A DNA stretch of 51,171 nt from the NCBI RefSeq assembly GCF_002096335.1, contig NZ_NCUW01000027.1, forward strand, positions 181,929 to 233,099, in the 5' to 3' direction. A program made the translations under genes and the position numbers. A model generated the notes under the pieces. It saw only the letters and a list, made by a program, of their open reading frames with translations. It searched no databases and was not told where the DNA came from. Shown here piece by piece: positions 26,780-36,061 of this stretch. This DNA comes from Streptococcus oralis subsp. dentisani. Its GTDB lineage: Bacteria > Bacillota > Bacilli > Lactobacillales > Streptococcaceae. Each line of letters begins with the position of its first letter. Within the stretch, counting starts at the first letter, position 1.

Positions 26780-27343
26780 ATGAAGGAAAAAGACATTCAA
26801 AGAGCAACAAGCCAGATTGTTGAAGATGTAATAGACAAGGCTAACTTGAAGCAAGGAGCTATCTTTGTTTTGGGCCTTTCTTCTAGTGAGGTGATAGGTG
26901 GTCAGATTGGCAAGGAATCCAGCCAAGAAATTGGGGAAATCATTGTGAAGACGATTTTAGATATACTGGGAGGGGAAGGAATTCATCTAGCTGTTCAAGG
27001 TTGTGAACACGTCAATCGTGCCCTCGTCGTCGAACGTCAGGTGGCGGAGCAGTTTGGTCTGGAAATCGTCAGTGTCCTTCCTACTCTTCATGCAGGAGGT
27101 TCAGGTCAGTTGGCAGCCTTCAAGTTTATGCAGGATCCAGTTGAGGTTGAATTTATCAAGGCTCAGGCTGGATTGGATATCGGAGATACCGCAATTGGTA
27201 TGCATGTCAAGCATGTGCAGGTTCCGATTCGACCAGTTTTGCGTGAGATTGGGCACGCCCATGTAACGGCTCTCGCAAGTCGTCCAAAATTAATTGGAGG
27301 TGCGCGTGCGCAGTATCCAGAAGACTTCATAAGAAAGTCATAA
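26780..27343 (+). CDS. UPF0340 (TIGR01440, YwlG-like) protein
   Basis: 187 residues. It matches the UPF0340/DUF436 family: [14 protein letters not shown] near the start, [16 protein letters not shown] in the middle and ARAQYPEDF at the end. The conserved Cys-Glu-His in QGCEHVNRA is suggestive of a catalytic or metal site, but no function has been established. Cytoplasmic. The ATG at 26780 has AAGAGG upstream and is preferred over an in-frame site seven codons earlier. Confidence 0.92.
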   Translation: MKEKDIQRATSQIVEDVIDKANLKQGAIFVLGLSSSEVIGGQIGKESSQEIGEIIVKTILDILGGEGIHLAVQGCEHVNRALVVERQVAEQFGLEIVSVLPTLHAGGSGQLAAFKFMQDPVEVEFIKAQAGLDIGDTAIGMHVKHVQVPIRPVLREIGHAHVTALASRPKLIGGARAQYPEDFIRKS

Positions 27344-27398
27344 GTGGGCGGAGAATGATCATAAGTTAGAGATCTATTTCAAGTATATAGAGGTTAAA

Positions 27399-27926
27399 GT
27401 GGAAAATTGTGTTTATATTATTTCGGGTCCCCCGGGTGTTGGAAAGAGCACTGTCAGCAAAGAGTTGGCCTATTCTTTTAACAAAAGTGCAGTTATAGAG
27501 GGGGATATGATTTACTTAATGATAAAAAGTGGTCTCGTAGCTCCTTGGAAAGATGATGGATTTTACATGGATTTGTTCTGGGATAATATCATCAGTTTGA
27601 CCAATAATTTCTTGGATCGTGGTATTACTGTCGTGATAGAGTATGTCATATTTGAAGATCAACTGAAGAAAATTGCAGCCTTCTTAAAGGCAAAACAAAT
27701 TAAGCTAAAATATTGTGTCCTAATGGCAGAAGAAGAAACCTTGAAAGATAGGGATTCTTCTCGGAAAGAAATTGAGAGAACAGGCGATTTATCAATCCAA
27801 GCAAGAAATGAATTCTTAGCTAAAAATAGTGAGAAACTTCATTTTCTGTATACGGATGATTTAGATGTCAAAGAAACGGTAGGCATCATTAAAACCTCAA
27901 ATCAATTTTTAATTTCTGAACAGTAA
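27399..27926 (+). CDS. Small P-loop kinase-like NTPase
   Basis: 175 residues. Walker A GPPGVGKST at about 10-18, then a GDMIY segment typical of small nucleoside/antibiotic kinases, and a lid-like RDSSRKEIERTGD with basic residues. It resembles AAA_33 or chloramphenicol-phosphotransferase-like kinases; the substrate is unknown. GTG start 5 nt behind GAGGT. It occupies the interval between UPF0340 and pabB where, from memory, pneumococcus carries zmpB. Confidence 0.78.
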   Translation: MENCVYIISGPPGVGKSTVSKELAYSFNKSAVIEGDMIYLMIKSGLVAPWKDDGFYMDLFWDNIISLTNNFLDRGITVVIEYVIFEDQLKKIAAFLKAKQIKLKYCVLMAEEETLKDRDSSRKEIERTGDLSIQARNEFLAKNSEKLHFLYTDDLDVKETVGIIKTSNQFLISEQ

Positions 27927-27928
27927 AA

Positions 27929-27977
27929 GACAGAGAGAGTAAGGGTATAGAAACCATTACTTCCTCTGTTCTTTTTT
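27929..27977 (+). terminator. Terminator after the kinase-like gene
   Basis: An imperfect long stem (ACAGAG...AGTAA with TTACT...CTCTGT) followed by TCTTTTTTG. Confidence 0.75.
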
Positions 27978-28145
27978 GTTGAATTTTTGTGCAAAGTGTT
28001 CCAAATAAGGCCTTCTTTAACTAGAAAAACTAGTGCCATCTGATAGAGAATTGCCAAAAGTAGAAAAAAGTAACTTAGAGAAGATATTTCGTTATAGGAA
28101 TCAGTAAACAAAGCTTGATTTAGCTGTTCTAGGTCGGCTTTTTTA

Positions 28146-28154
28146 TGCTATACT
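28146..28154 (+). promoter_or_regulatory. Extended -10 promoter at the pabB start codon
   Basis: TGCTATACT ends only six bases before the pabB ATG at 28161, so transcription probably starts at or next to the A of the start codon. No proper -35 is seen. Confidence 0.55.
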
Positions 28155-28160
28155 AAAGGT

Positions 28161-29882
28161 ATGCATAGAAAAACAGTGATTGATTTTAGGGATTTGGGTG
28201 AGAGATACACCTTTACCCAGCCGATTAAAGAGTTAAAAACGAGAGATTTAGCAGAAGTGGCAGATTTGTTGGCGCAAGTGGAAAGCTACCAAGAACAGGG
28301 CTATTATGTCGTGGGTTATGTCAGCTATGAGGCTGCACCTGCATTTGAGGAGAAATTAGCAGTTCGTAAGGCTCCCCTACTGGCAGAGTATTTGCTATAT
28401 TTTACAGTTCATGATAGGGTGGAAACATCCCCTATTCCTCTGACTTATGAGGAAGTAGATCTACCTTCAAATTGGCAGGAAGTAACGTCAGCAGAGGACT
28501 ATGAAAAGGCTATTGCCCAGATTCACCATCATTTGCGTCAGGGGGACACCTATCAGGTCAATTACACTGTCCAACTCAAGCAAGATTTAAGTGCCAATCC
28601 TTTTTCTATCTACAATCGTATGGTGGTAGAGCAGGAGGCGGGCTACAATGCCTATGTTGAACACGATGAGATGGCAGTGATTTCCATGAGCCCAGAGCTC
28701 TTTTTTGAGCAAAATGACCGGGAATTAACGACTCGCCCGATGAAGGGAACAACCCAGCGGGGAGTGACTGACGATGAAGATTTGAAAGAGGCAGCTTGGT
28801 TGGAGCAAGATCCTAAAAATCGCTCTGAAAATATGATGATTGTGGATCTCTTGCGCAATGACATGAACCGTATTTCTGAAGTGGGCAGTGAACATGTAGA
28901 ACGTCTCTGTCAAGTGGAGCAGTATTCGACGGTTTGGCAGATGACTTCAACCATCAAGAGTCAGTTACGAGAGGATGTGGACTTGGTTGTCATTTTTCGC
29001 TCTCTCTTTCCTTGTGGTTCCATAACAGGAGCGCCCAAAATTGCGACCATGGAAATCATCAAGGACTTGGAGCCACAACCCAGAGGAGTTTACTGCGGAA
29101 CTATTGGTATCTTGCTTCCAAATGGGCGACGAATTTTCAATGTCGCTATTCGGACTATCCAACTGCATCAAGGGAAAGCCATCTATGGAGTTGGCGGAGG
29201 GATTACTTGGGATAGTACTTGGGAATCTGAATACCGAGAGGTTCATCAAAAGGCGGCTGTACTCTATCGTAAACAAGCTCGTTTCCAACTGATTTCAACT
29301 GGTAAAATCAGCCAAAAACAACTGCTGTTTGAAGATCAACATCTGGAAAGACTGACAAAGGCGAGTAGGTATTTTGCCTATCCTTTTGATCCGGAAGACC
29401 TGAGACAAAGGATAGAGGAAGAGTGCCAAGCTTGCGATTCCCACCAAGACTATCGTTTGCGAATTACTCTTAACAAGTCTGGAGAGCTGGAACTCAGTCG
29501 CCAAATCTTAACACCCCTTAGTCCGACCTTCTGCCAAGCCAAACTTTGCCTTCAGGAAGCTGATTTGCAACAAGTATTTAACTACTTCAAAACCACTCAC
29601 CGACCACATTTGAACCTAGGGGAACAAGAGAAGATTTACCATAATGAAAGAGGAGAATTGCTTGAAACCTCTATCGGGAATCTAGTTCTGAAAATTGCTG
29701 GGAAACTCTACACACCGCCTACCAGTCTAGGAATTTTGCCAGGAATTTACCGTCAGCATTTGCTGGAAAGAGGACAGGTAGAGGAAAAAGTGCTGACTTT
29801 GGCAGACTTGAACCAGGCGGAGGCTATCTACGGCTGCAATGCGGTTAGAGGTTTGTATGAGTTGTTATTGAAGGAGAAATAA
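28161..29882 (+). CDS. pabB: PabB-PabC fusion: aminodeoxychorismate synthase component I / lyase
   Basis: 573 residues. The N-terminal part (about 1-370) is a chorismate-binding domain with QGDTYQVNYT, PMKGTT, NRSENMMIVDLLRNDMNRI, CGSITGAPK and GVGGGITWDS. The C-terminal part (about 375-573) is a class IV aminotransferase-type lyase with the PLP lysine in FKTTHR and the signature NAVRGLYEL. Together they make p-aminobenzoate for folate from chorismate, with a glutaminase (PabA) encoded elsewhere. The hydrolase gene starts directly at its stop codon. Confidence 0.93.
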   Translation: MHRKTVIDFRDLGERYTFTQPIKELKTRDLAEVADLLAQVESYQEQGYYVVGYVSYEAAPAFEEKLAVRKAPLLAEYLLYFTVHDRVETSPIPLTYEEVDLPSNWQEVTSAEDYEKAIAQIHHHLRQGDTYQVNYTVQLKQDLSANPFSIYNRMVVEQEAGYNAYVEHDEMAVISMSPELFFEQNDRELTTRPMKGTTQRGVTDDEDLKEAAWLEQDPKNRSENMMIVDLLRNDMNRISEVGSEHVERLCQVEQYSTVWQMTSTIKSQLREDVDLVVIFRSLFPCGSITGAPKIATMEIIKDLEPQPRGVYCGTIGILLPNGRRIFNVAIRTIQLHQGKAIYGVGGGITWDSTWESEYREVHQKAAVLYRKQARFQLISTGKISQKQLLFEDQHLERLTKASRYFAYPFDPEDLRQRIEEECQACDSHQDYRLRITLNKSGELELSRQILTPLSPTFCQAKLCLQEADLQQVFNYFKTTHRPHLNLGEQEKIYHNERGELLETSIGNLVLKIAGKLYTPPTSLGILPGIYRQHLLERGQVEEKVLTLADLNQAEAIYGCNAVRGLYELLLKEK

Positions 29883-30500
29883 ATGAAATTGATATTTTTA
29901 CATGGCTTAGGTCAGACAGCCGCAAGCTGGAAGGAAGTTCAGGATCTACTTGTCGACCATCCTTCTGAGGCCCTTGAATTGTTTCCTTCGGGAGTTGGTT
30001 CTTATCAGGAAGCCAAAAAACGGATAGCTAAATACCTATCAGAGGAGAAGAAACCTTTTGTTTTAATCGGTTTATCCCTTGGTGCTACTCTTGCACTAGA
30101 GCTTTCAAGTTACGATGTGCCAAATCTTCAAGGTTTGGTTTTGTCAGGCTGTCCAGTGAAACTAGCAGGCAATATCTTGTTTAAAATCCAGTTGATGATT
30201 TTTAAACTACTTCCAAAAGGTTTTTTTGAAAAGCAGGGAGCAGACAAAGCTCTCATGGTTGGTGTTTCTGAGGAATTGAAAACACTTGATTTAACCCAAA
30301 TAGCACAGAATTGTTACTATCCAACCTTGTTAATTTGTGGTAGCCAAGACAAGCCTAACCTCAGTTATATGAGAGATCTTCATCAATTGATGTCAGATTC
30401 TAAGTTGCAGATTATTCCTGACGGTCCTCATACACTGAATACTGACAAACCGAAGGAGTTTGCAGAAAAGACTAGAAGTTTTCTTGAATTGCTGGGATAA
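29883..30500 (+). CDS. Small alpha/beta hydrolase
   Basis: 205 residues. It opens with LIFLHGLGQTAASW, has the nucleophile elbow GLSLGAT, an aspartate region (CGSQDKPN) and the histidine in GPHTLNTD. This is a complete esterase/thioesterase-like triad. Cytoplasmic. The ribosome site AAGGAG lies within the last codons of pabB, so the two are coupled, but no link to folate synthesis is known to me. Substrate unknown. Confidence 0.87.
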   Translation: MKLIFLHGLGQTAASWKEVQDLLVDHPSEALELFPSGVGSYQEAKKRIAKYLSEEKKPFVLIGLSLGATLALELSSYDVPNLQGLVLSGCPVKLAGNILFKIQLMIFKLLPKGFFEKQGADKALMVGVSEELKTLDLTQIAQNCYYPTLLICGSQDKPNLSYMRDLHQLMSDSKLQIIPDGPHTLNTDKPKEFAEKTRSFLELLG

Positions 30501-30560
30501 GTCTGGTAAAATAAAAGTGAAAGCGATATCAAAAAAGGAGAAAATAAGGAAAAAACAGTT

Positions 30561-30986
30561 TTGCTAAAAGTGGCTTTTGCTGCCCTTTTAGTTTGGGGTC
30601 TATTTGCCCAACCAGTTACTGCAGAGGAAAATATTCATTTTTCTAGTTGTAGGGAAGCATGGGAAAATGGTTACTCTGATATTCATAGAGGAGAACCAGG
30701 TTACTCTTCAAAACTAGACCGTGATGGTGATGGGATAGCTTGTGAACGTGCCAATGCACCTCGGGGAGTCTTTAAACCACGCCAGTCGGGTTCGCAATCC
30801 AGTATCACAGTTAGCGGATGGGTCAAACAGGACGGCTATTGGTATTATTTTGCTGAAAATGGGCATGCAGTTAGGAATGCTTGGCAAGGTAGCTATTACC
30901 TTAAGTCAGATGGCAAGATGGCTACGAATGAGTGGGTTGATGGTGGTCGCTACTATGTAGATGCTTCTGGTTTGTGGAAACCATAA
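30561..30986 (+). CDS. Secreted Excalibur plus choline-binding-repeat protein, start codon probably lost
   Basis: 141 residues from TTG at 30561. A signal peptide (FAALLVWGLFAQPVTA, cleavage before EEN) leads to an Excalibur-type domain with DRDGDGIACE, then cell-wall-binding repeats (WVKQDGYWYYF, GSYYLKSDGKMA, GGRYYVDASG) that in this genus bind choline. The ribosome site AAGGAG (30535-30540) is spaced for a start at 30546, where the in-frame codon is AAG, one base from ATG. The TTG is 20 nt from that site. Expression is therefore doubtful; it may be a pseudogene or poorly translated. Resembles the N-terminal and CBP parts of pneumococcal SP_0667-like proteins as I recall them. Confidence 0.7.
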   Translation: MLKVAFAALLVWGLFAQPVTAEENIHFSSCREAWENGYSDIHRGEPGYSSKLDRDGDGIACERANAPRGVFKPRQSGSQSSITVSGWVKQDGYWYYFAENGHAVRNAWQGSYYLKSDGKMATNEWVDGGRYYVDASGLWKP

Positions 30987-31019
30987 AGCAAACAAATTCT
31001 AGGGAAATCACGCAAACCT

Positions 31020-31048
31020 TTGCACAAATCTAACGATTTTGTTATACT
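31020..31048 (+). promoter_or_regulatory. Promoter of the glucokinase gene
   Basis: -35 TTGCAC (31020-31025), 17-bp spacer, -10 TATACT (31043-31048). Confidence 0.7.
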
Positions 31049-31053
31049 ATATC

Positions 31054-31067
31054 TGTAAGCATTTTCA
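31054..31067 (+). promoter_or_regulatory. cre-like site at the glucokinase transcription start
   Basis: TGTAAGCATTTTCA matches the CcpA consensus TGWAANCGNTNWCA at all but one position (A for the central G). It covers the predicted start of transcription, a typical repression position. CcpA control is inferred. Confidence 0.4.
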
Positions 31068-31085
31068 ATTAAAAAGGAGAAGACG

Positions 31086-32045
31086 ATGAGTCAAAAGATT
31101 ATTGGGATTGACCTTGGTGGAACATCTATCAAGTTTGCAATTTTAACTCAAGAGGGAGAAATCCAAGAAAAATGGTCTATTAAGACCAATATTTTGGACG
31201 AAGGAAGCCATATCGTAGATGATATGATTGAGTCTATTCAGCATCGTTTGGACTTGCTTGGATTGTCAGCTACGGATTTCCGAGGCATTGGAATGGGTTC
31301 ACCTGGTGTGGTTGACCGTGAAAAAGGAACTGTTATCGGTGCCTACAACCTAAACTGGAAAACCCTTCAACCAATTAAAGAAAAGATTGAAAAAGCCTTA
31401 GGTATCCCATTCTTCATCGATAATGATGCCAACGTAGCTGCTCTTGGTGAGCGCTGGATGGGGGCTGGTGACAACCAACCAGACGTTGTCTTTATGACAC
31501 TTGGTACTGGTGTTGGTGGCGGTATCGTCGCAGAAGGGAAACTTCTCCACGGTGTTGCTGGTGCGGCAGGAGAGCTTGGTCACATCACTGTTGACTTTGA
31601 TCAACCAATCGCTTGTACTTGTGGTAAGAAGGGCTGTCTTGAGACAGTTGCTTCGGCAACAGGGATTGTCAACTTGACTCGTCGCTATGCGGATGAATAC
31701 GAAGGCGATGCAACCTTGAAACGCTTGATCGACGATGGAGAAGAAGTAACTGCTAAAACTGTTTTTGACTTGGCAAAAGAGGGAGACGACCTTGCTCTAA
31801 TCGTTTACCGTAATTTCTCACGTTACTTGGGGATCGCTTGTGCCAACATCGGTTCCATCCTCAACCCTTCAACAATCGTTATCGGTGGTGGGGTGTCAGC
31901 TGCGGGAGAATTCCTTCTTCAAGGCGTTCAAAAGGTTTATGACGAAAACACCTTCCCACAAGTACGCACAACAACTAAGCTAGCTCTTGCAACTCTAGGA
32001 AACGACGCTGGAGTTATCGGAGCAGCATCACTTGTATTGCAATAA
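31086..32045 (+). CDS. glk: ROK-family glucokinase
   Basis: 319 residues. It phosphorylates glucose to glucose-6-phosphate. The phosphate-binding GIDLGGTSIKFA is at the N-terminus, the sugar-binding DNDANVAALGE in the middle, and the ROK zinc site CTCGKKGCLE follows. The full length fits streptococcal glucokinases. AAAAAGGAGAAG precedes the ATG. Its own promoter with an overlapping cre-like site suggests control by carbon source. Confidence 0.95.
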   Translation: MSQKIIGIDLGGTSIKFAILTQEGEIQEKWSIKTNILDEGSHIVDDMIESIQHRLDLLGLSATDFRGIGMGSPGVVDREKGTVIGAYNLNWKTLQPIKEKIEKALGIPFFIDNDANVAALGERWMGAGDNQPDVVFMTLGTGVGGGIVAEGKLLHGVAGAAGELGHITVDFDQPIACTCGKKGCLETVASATGIVNLTRRYADEYEGDATLKRLIDDGEEVTAKTVFDLAKEGDDLALIVYRNFSRYLGIACANIGSILNPSTIVIGGGVSAAGEFLLQGVQKVYDENTFPQVRTTTKLALATLGNDAGVIGAASLVLQ

Positions 32046-32052
32046 GATAATA

Positions 32053-32103
32053 AAAGGGGAAAAACACTACTTCAAAGCTAGTGATTTTCCTCCTTTCTTT
32101 TTT
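32053..32103 (+). terminator. Terminator after glk
   Basis: CACTA/TAGTG inner stem with an imperfect GGGGAAAA/TTTTCCTCC outer stem, then CTTTTTT. Confidence 0.8.
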
Positions 32104-32104
32104 A

Positions 32105-32113
32105 TGCTATACT
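32105..32113 (+). promoter_or_regulatory. Extended -10 promoter of thyA
   Basis: TGCTATACT, identical to the elements before pabB and asp1. It lies 30 nt before the ATG and directly after the glk terminator. Confidence 0.6.
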
Positions 32114-32142
32114 AGTTAGGACAATAAATGAGGTGAGAGAGA

Positions 32143-32982
32143 ATGACAAAAGCAGATACGATTTTTAAAGAGAATATTGAACGAATCCTTAAAGACGGTG
32201 TCTTTTCTGAACAAGCACGTCCCAAATACAAGGATGGGACTGTTGCCAACTCCAAGTACGTAACGGGTGCCTTTGCAGAGTATGATTTGTCAAAGGGTGA
32301 ATTTCCCATTACAACCCTACGTCCAATTGCCATCAAATCAGCTATCAAAGAAGTTCTCTGGATTTACCAAGACCAGTCAAATAGCCTAGAAGTGCTAAAT
32401 AGCAAGTACAATGTTCACTACTGGAATGACTGGGAAGTGGGAGATACGGGAACTATTGGTGAGCGCTATGGGGCGGTCGTTAAGAAACACGACATCATTA
32501 ATAAGATTCTCAAGCAGTTGGAGGCTAACCCTTGGAATCGCCGTAATATCATCTCTCTTTGGGATTATCAGGCATTTGAGGAGACAGATGGCCTTCTTCC
32601 ATGCGCCTTTCAGACCATGTTTGATGTCCGTCGAGTAGATGGGGAAATCTATCTGGATGCAACCTTGACCCAGCGTTCTAATGACATGCTAGTTGCTCAC
32701 CACATCAACGCTATGCAGTATGTGGCACTTCAGATGATGATTGCCAAGCATTTTGGTTGGAAGGTTGGAAAGTTCTTTTACTTCATCAACAACCTCCATA
32801 TCTATGATAATCAGTTTGAACAAGCTCAGGAATTGCTTGGTCGTGAGCCGTCAAACTGTCAACCACGTTTGGTCTTGAATGTGCCAGATGGGACTAATTT
32901 CTTTGATATCAAAGCAGAAGACTTTGAGTTGGTGGACTATGATCCAGTCAAGCCGCAATTGAAGTTTGATTTGGCTATTTAA
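32143..32982 (+). CDS. thyA: Thymidylate synthase
   Basis: 279 residues. It methylates dUMP to dTMP with methylene-tetrahydrofolate. The catalytic cysteine is C154 in [17 protein letters not shown] supplies the phosphate-binding arginines and [14 protein letters not shown] and [13 protein letters not shown] the substrate site. Length is within the usual range for bacterial ThyA. GAGGTGAG precedes the ATG. A 17-bp bidirectional terminator follows. Confidence 0.97.
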   Translation: MTKADTIFKENIERILKDGVFSEQARPKYKDGTVANSKYVTGAFAEYDLSKGEFPITTLRPIAIKSAIKEVLWIYQDQSNSLEVLNSKYNVHYWNDWEVGDTGTIGERYGAVVKKHDIINKILKQLEANPWNRRNIISLWDYQAFEETDGLLPCAFQTMFDVRRVDGEIYLDATLTQRSNDMLVAHHINAMQYVALQMMIAKHFGWKVGKFFYFINNLHIYDNQFEQAQELLGREPSNCQPRLVLNVPDGTNFFDIKAEDFELVDYDPVKPQLKFDLAI

Positions 32983-32985
32983 TAA

Positions 32986-33023
32986 CAACAAAAGAAGTTG
33001 AGATTTCTCAACTTCTTTTGTTG
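32986..33023. terminator. Bidirectional terminator between thyA and the DUF3042 gene
   Basis: A perfect 17-bp stem (arms from CAACAAAAG and CTTTTGTTG) with loop ATTT. A- and T-runs in the arms suit termination on both strands. Confidence 0.92.
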
Positions 33024-33024
33024 C

Positions 33025-33195
33025 TTAATGTGATACGCGACGGCGAGCTGCTTTTTTGCGGTTTTCTTCGATGAAAGCTGCTTTTTGCTCTTCTGGCTCA
33101 ATCACTTTCTTTTTAATTGCGTATACTGCACCTGCAACGGCAGCGACAGTTCCTGCGACACCTGTTACAAGACCTTTAGCGAATCCTTTAGCCAT
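33025..33195 (-). CDS. DUF3042 small protein
   Basis: 56 residues. One hydrophobic glycine/alanine-rich segment (VTGVAGTVAAVAGAVYAI, about 10-27) and a basic/acidic tail ending KKAARRRVSH. It matches the DUF3042 family, present in lactobacilli and streptococci with no known role. AAAGGAGGAAG precedes the ATG. An in-frame extension far upstream lacks coding character and crosses the miaA start, so it is rejected. Divergent from miaA. Confidence 0.88.
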   Translation of the reverse strand: MAKGFAKGLVTGVAGTVAAVAGAVYAIKKKVIEPEEQKAAFIEENRKKAARRRVSH

Positions 33196-33270
33196 GAGTC
33201 TTCCTCCTTTATCTTCCCGATCAGCCAGGCTCCTTAAGTGGTAGCATTTTTCTGACTGACCTTTTTGTGA

Positions 33271-33276
33271 TATAAT
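33271..33276 (+). promoter_or_regulatory. -10 element of the miaA operon
   Basis: TATAAT at 33271-33276, 40 nt before the miaA ATG. No clear -35. Confidence 0.5.
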
Positions 33277-33315
33277 AATAGTAACGAAAAAATGGGAATT
33301 TTTCAAGGAAAAAAG

Positions 33316-34200
33316 ATGAAAATAAAAATAATTGTAATTATTGGACCGACTGCTGTTGGGAAGACAGCCCTTGCTATTGAAGTAGCCAAGCGCTTTGGTG
33401 GAGAGGTAGTCAGCGGTGACAGTCAGCAAGTATACAGAGGGCTGGATATTGGGACGGCCAAGGCTAGCCCAGAGGAGCAAGCTGCTGTTCCTCATCATTT
33501 GATTGATGTCAGAGAGGTGACCGAGTCTTACTCGGCTTTTGATTTTGTTTCAGAAGCTAAAAAGGCTATAGAGGACATTCAAAGTCGAGGAAAACTGGCT
33601 ATTATTGCTGGTGGAACAGGGCTTTATATCCAGAGCTTGCTGGAAGGCTACCATCTGGGTGGAGAGACGCCCCATGAGGAGATTTTAGCCTATCGAGCTA
33701 GTTTAGAGCCTTATTCAGATGAAGAATTAGCCCATCTTGTGGAGCAAGCAGGTCTTGAAATTCCTCAGTTTAATCGTCGTCGTGCTATGCGTGCCTTGGA
33801 GATTGCCCATTTTGATCAGGATTTGGAAAATCAGGAAAGTCCTTATGAACCATTGATTATCTGCCTGGATGATGAACGAAGTCAACTTTATGAGCGTATC
33901 AACCATCGAGTGGACCTGATGTTTGAGGTTGGGCTTTTGGATGAGGCAAAGTGGCTTTTTGACCACTACCCTGATGTGCAGGCAGCCAAAGGCATTGGCT
34001 ACAAGGAACTCTTTCCATATTTCCGTGGGGAGCAGACTTTTGAGGAAGCTAGTGAGAGTCTTAAACAGGCGACCCGTCGTTTTGCCAAGCGGCAGCTGAC
34101 CTGGTTCCGTAATCGCATGCAGGTGACCTTTTATCAGATAGGAGAGCCTGGTGTGCAGGAGCGTATTTTTAACCAGATTGAGGAGTTTTTAGATGATTGA
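33316..34200 (+). CDS. miaA: tRNA dimethylallyltransferase
   Basis: 294 residues. It adds the dimethylallyl group to A37 of tRNAs that read UNN codons. The P-loop GPTAVGKT is near the N-terminus, followed by [17 protein letters not shown] and [18 protein letters not shown] and [12 protein letters not shown] mark the C-terminal half. The ATG at 33316 with CAAGGAAAAAAG is preferred to an in-frame one 8 codons upstream. Overlaps hflX by 8 nt; first gene of a five-gene run to 37767. Confidence 0.96.
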   Translation: MKIKIIVIIGPTAVGKTALAIEVAKRFGGEVVSGDSQQVYRGLDIGTAKASPEEQAAVPHHLIDVREVTESYSAFDFVSEAKKAIEDIQSRGKLAIIAGGTGLYIQSLLEGYHLGGETPHEEILAYRASLEPYSDEELAHLVEQAGLEIPQFNRRRAMRALEIAHFDQDLENQESPYEPLIICLDDERSQLYERINHRVDLMFEVGLLDEAKWLFDHYPDVQAAKGIGYKELFPYFRGEQTFEEASESLKQATRRFAKRQLTWFRNRMQVTFYQIGEPGVQERIFNQIEEFLDD

Positions 34201-35431
34201 AACAGAGAAAAAAGAGGAACGTGTCCTGCTCATCGGTGTAGAATTGCAGGGCATGGACAATTTTGATCTCTCCATGGAAGAATTGGCCAGTCTAGCCAAG
34301 ACAGCTGGGGCAGTTGTTGTAGATAGCTACAGACAAAAACGTGAAAAATATGATTCCAAGACCTTTGTCGGCTCTGGTAAGTTGGAAGAAATTGCACTGA
34401 TGGTAGATGCGGAAGAAATTACTACTGTCATTGTCAACAACCGTCTGACACCACGGCAAAATGTCAATCTAGAGGAAGTTCTCGGGGTCAAGGTTATTGA
34501 CCGTATGCAGCTGATTTTGGATATCTTTGCCATGCGGGCTCGAAGCCATGAAGGCAAACTTCAAGTTCATCTTGCCCAGCTCAAGTACCTCCTACCTCGT
34601 CTAGTCGGCCAAGGTATTATGCTCAGCCGTCAGGCAGGGGGAATTGGTTCCCGTGGACCAGGTGAGAGCCAACTTGAGCTGAACCGTCGTAGCGTTCGCA
34701 ATCAAATCACGGATATCGAGCGTCAGCTCAAGGTAGTGGAGAAAAACCGAGCTACGGTCAGAGAAAAACGTCTGGAGTCGGGTACTTTTAAGATTGGCTT
34801 GATTGGTTACACTAATGCCGGAAAATCGACTATTATGAATACTTTAACCAGCAAGACCCAGTATGAAGCAGATGAATTATTTGCGACTCTAGATGCGACG
34901 ACTAAGAGTATTCATCTAGGGGGTAATCTTCAGGTGACCTTGACAGATACTGTTGGCTTTATCCAAGATTTGCCGACAGAGTTGGTGTCCAGTTTTAAGT
35001 CGACCTTGGAAGAAAGTAAGCATGTGGACCTTCTGGTTCATGTCATTGATGCCAGCAATCCTTACCACGAAGAGCATGAAAAAACAGTTCTTTCCATCAT
35101 GAAAGACTTGGACATGAAAGATATTCCTCGCTTGACCCTTTATAATAAAGCGGATTTGTTGGAGGATTTCACGCCTACCCAAACACCTTATGCCCTCATT
35201 TCTGCCAAGTCGGAGGATAGTCGTGAGCAGCTGCAAGCTTTATTTTTAGAGAAAATCAAAGATATTTTCGAACCCTTTACCCTACGTGTGCCTTTTTCTA
35301 AGTCCTACAAGATTCATGATTTGGAAAGTGTAGCGATTCTTGAAGATCGTGACTATCAAGAGGACGGAGAACTCATCACAGGCTACATTTCGGAGAAAAA
35401 CAAATGGAGGTTAGAAGAATTTTATGACTGA
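34193..35431 (+). CDS. hflX: GTPase HflX, ribosome-associated
   Basis: 412 residues. The N-terminal HflX domain contains [10 protein letters not shown] and the long helical linker with [13 protein letters not shown]. The G domain follows: G1 [10 protein letters not shown]3 DTVGF, G4 NKAD. HflX binds the 50S subunit and splits stalled ribosomes under stress. It overlaps miaA (8 nt) and the next gene (8 nt), indicating tight coupling, and the miaA-hflX pair is widely conserved. Confidence 0.96.
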   Translation: MIETEKKEERVLLIGVELQGMDNFDLSMEELASLAKTAGAVVVDSYRQKREKYDSKTFVGSGKLEEIALMVDAEEITTVIVNNRLTPRQNVNLEEVLGVKVIDRMQLILDIFAMRARSHEGKLQVHLAQLKYLLPRLVGQGIMLSRQAGGIGSRGPGESQLELNRRSVRNQITDIERQLKVVEKNRATVREKRLESGTFKIGLIGYTNAGKSTIMNTLTSKTQYEADELFATLDATTKSIHLGGNLQVTLTDTVGFIQDLPTELVSSFKSTLEESKHVDLLVHVIDASNPYHEEHEKTVLSIMKDLDMKDIPRLTLYNKADLLEDFTPTQTPYALISAKSEDSREQLQALFLEKIKDIFEPFTLRVPFSKSYKIHDLESVAILEDRDYQEDGELITGYISEKNKWRLEEFYD

Positions 35432-36047
35432 TATCAAAACCTTGGCTCTAAAATATGGGGGCTATACAAGTCTGGACAAGATTTATCTGGATTCCCTTTT
35501 GACCGGTAGAACGGATCAGGAGCAGTTAGCCCTCATCACCCCTCCGCCTAGCGTGGTCAATGCTTATTTTGCAGAGCTCTACCAGAAAAAGAGTCCCGAG
35601 GCTGCGACAGCTTACTTTGCTGAACTGAGTCAGGAACTGAATCTCTACAATGCTGAGCCAAGTTTTACTCTAGAAAACAAGCCCTTTATTCGCCTCAACC
35701 TATCAGGAAAATCCTTTGGCTTTTGCTATGAGAGTGAGGGGCTTGGTCGAATTTTTTCTGAAAATAAGGAAGCAATCTCGGATGACTTGCTTTTTGAGAT
35801 TGCGCAAATTTTCCCCCATCAGCTAGTCTTTGAGGAGTCTGGCAAGATTTACATGAAGGCTACCGGAGATGAGGAAGTTGTTAGCGTGAAAAGTCTCACA
35901 GCTTTGACAGACTTGGAAAGCTTGGCTGATGGCCGCAAGCGTCTCAAAGGCTATAGTCAAGAGGATCTACTGCAAGAAGCTAGTGCTTTTTCTGGCAAGC
36001 GCTATTTCCGATCGGAAAACCGCACAGCCATGTTATATATTGATTAA
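35424..36047 (+). CDS. Conserved uncharacterised protein in the miaA-hflX-rnz operon
   Basis: 207 residues, cytoplasmic, no membrane segment. Opens [23 protein letters not shown] and is acidic with mixed helix and strand character. Homologues sit at the same place in streptococci (SP_0673 in my memory of pneumococcus) without a characterised role. TGGAGG lies well before the ATG, which overlaps the hflX end by 8 nt. No known domain is recognised. Confidence 0.82.
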   Translation: MTDIKTLALKYGGYTSLDKIYLDSLLTGRTDQEQLALITPPPSVVNAYFAELYQKKSPEAATAYFAELSQELNLYNAEPSFTLENKPFIRLNLSGKSFGFCYESEGLGRIFSENKEAISDDLLFEIAQIFPHQLVFEESGKIYMKATGDEEVVSVKSLTALTDLESLADGRKRLKGYSQEDLLQEASAFSGKRYFRSENRTAMLYID

Positions 36048-36061
36048 TTAGAAAGTATCGA

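Noticed and set aside
33196..33498. Long N-terminal extension of the DUF3042 gene
   Set aside because: The extension would run antisense through the miaA promoter and start; the internal ATG has AAAGGAGGAAG and gives the family's 56-residue form.
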